Below, in pieces: positions 14,442-14,461 of a stretch of 14,461 nt of DNA; the first letter of the stretch is position 1, and each line of letters starts with the position of its first letter. Below the pieces are notes generated by a model. The model was not told where the DNA came from, did no database searches, and saw nothing but the letters and a program-made list of their open reading frames with translations. This DNA comes from CAZERD01 sp964515405. Its GTDB lineage: Bacteria; Campylobacterota_A; Desulfurellia; Desulfurellales; CAZERD01. The stretch spans positions 1 through 14,461 of the forward strand of contig CAZERD010000038.1 of NCBI GenBank assembly GCA_964515405.1, in the 5' to 3' direction. Both the position numbers and the translations under genes were made by a program.

Positions 14442-14461
14442 TGATATACGACGATGAAATA
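14441..14461 (+). CDS. Start of the next gene, cut by the window end
   Basis: ATG 14441 shares its A with the glutaredoxin TGA stop. The frame reads MIYDDEI and then leaves the window. AAGG lies directly ahead but closer than usual. A thioredoxin reductase-like gene would make sense in this context, but seven residues do not support that call. Confidence 0.4.

Noticed and set aside
14441..14461. Calling the cut-off last gene thioredoxin reductase
   Set aside because: Seven residues are visible and none is diagnostic.

Overview
The window is bacterial chromosomal DNA. It carries the bacterial ribosomal proteins L20 and L35, IF3 and bacterial-type aminoacyl-tRNA synthetases. Starts are preceded by strong GGAGG-type Shine-Dalgarno (SD) sites, and the promoters look like sigma-70. 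Coding strands are purine-rich and use many AGA/AGG and ATA codons. GC content looks like the low-to-mid 40s by eye. Together these fit an anaerobic, possibly thermophilic lineage, but I cannot name the phylum from sequence alone.

Layout: (1) At 1-771 (+) is the C-terminal part of an MscS-family channel that enters from outside the window. (2) From 11824 down to 793 (-) is one long co-directional array. In transcription order it holds a DUF6125-like gene, tRNA-Val(GAC), thrS, infC, rpmI, rplT, pheS, pheT, ileS, an AMMECR1-domain gene and a small unknown membrane protein. Most junctions overlap or are separated by 0-25 nt. The array ends at a probable intrinsic terminator that lies inside the last codons of the convergent mscS gene. 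(3) From 11903 onward (+) are sfsA (frameshifted), 2,3-BPG-dependent phosphoglycerate mutase, a Mut7-C RNase-domain protein with a ubiquitin-like N-terminus, a small glutaredoxin, and the first codons of another gene that runs off the end.

The (-) array is the classical thrS-infC-rpmI-rplT-pheS-pheT translation cluster, also known from E. coli. Here it is extended at the 5' end by a tRNA gene and at the 3' end by ileS, AMMECR1 and the membrane protein. Three control features deserve attention. infC has no ATG/GTG/TTG in a usable place and appears to start at ATA directly behind the thrS stop. The 83-nt rplT-pheS gap holds a phenylalanine-rich small ORF plus a terminator-like hairpin, resembling the E. 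coli pheM/pheST attenuator. tRNA-Val ends 17 nt before the thrS start, so the tRNA occupies the thrS leader.

No transposons, CRISPR arrays, phage genes or long repeats are visible. No gene-free stretch longer than 300 nt exists; the largest gaps are each under 100 nt and are described individually.
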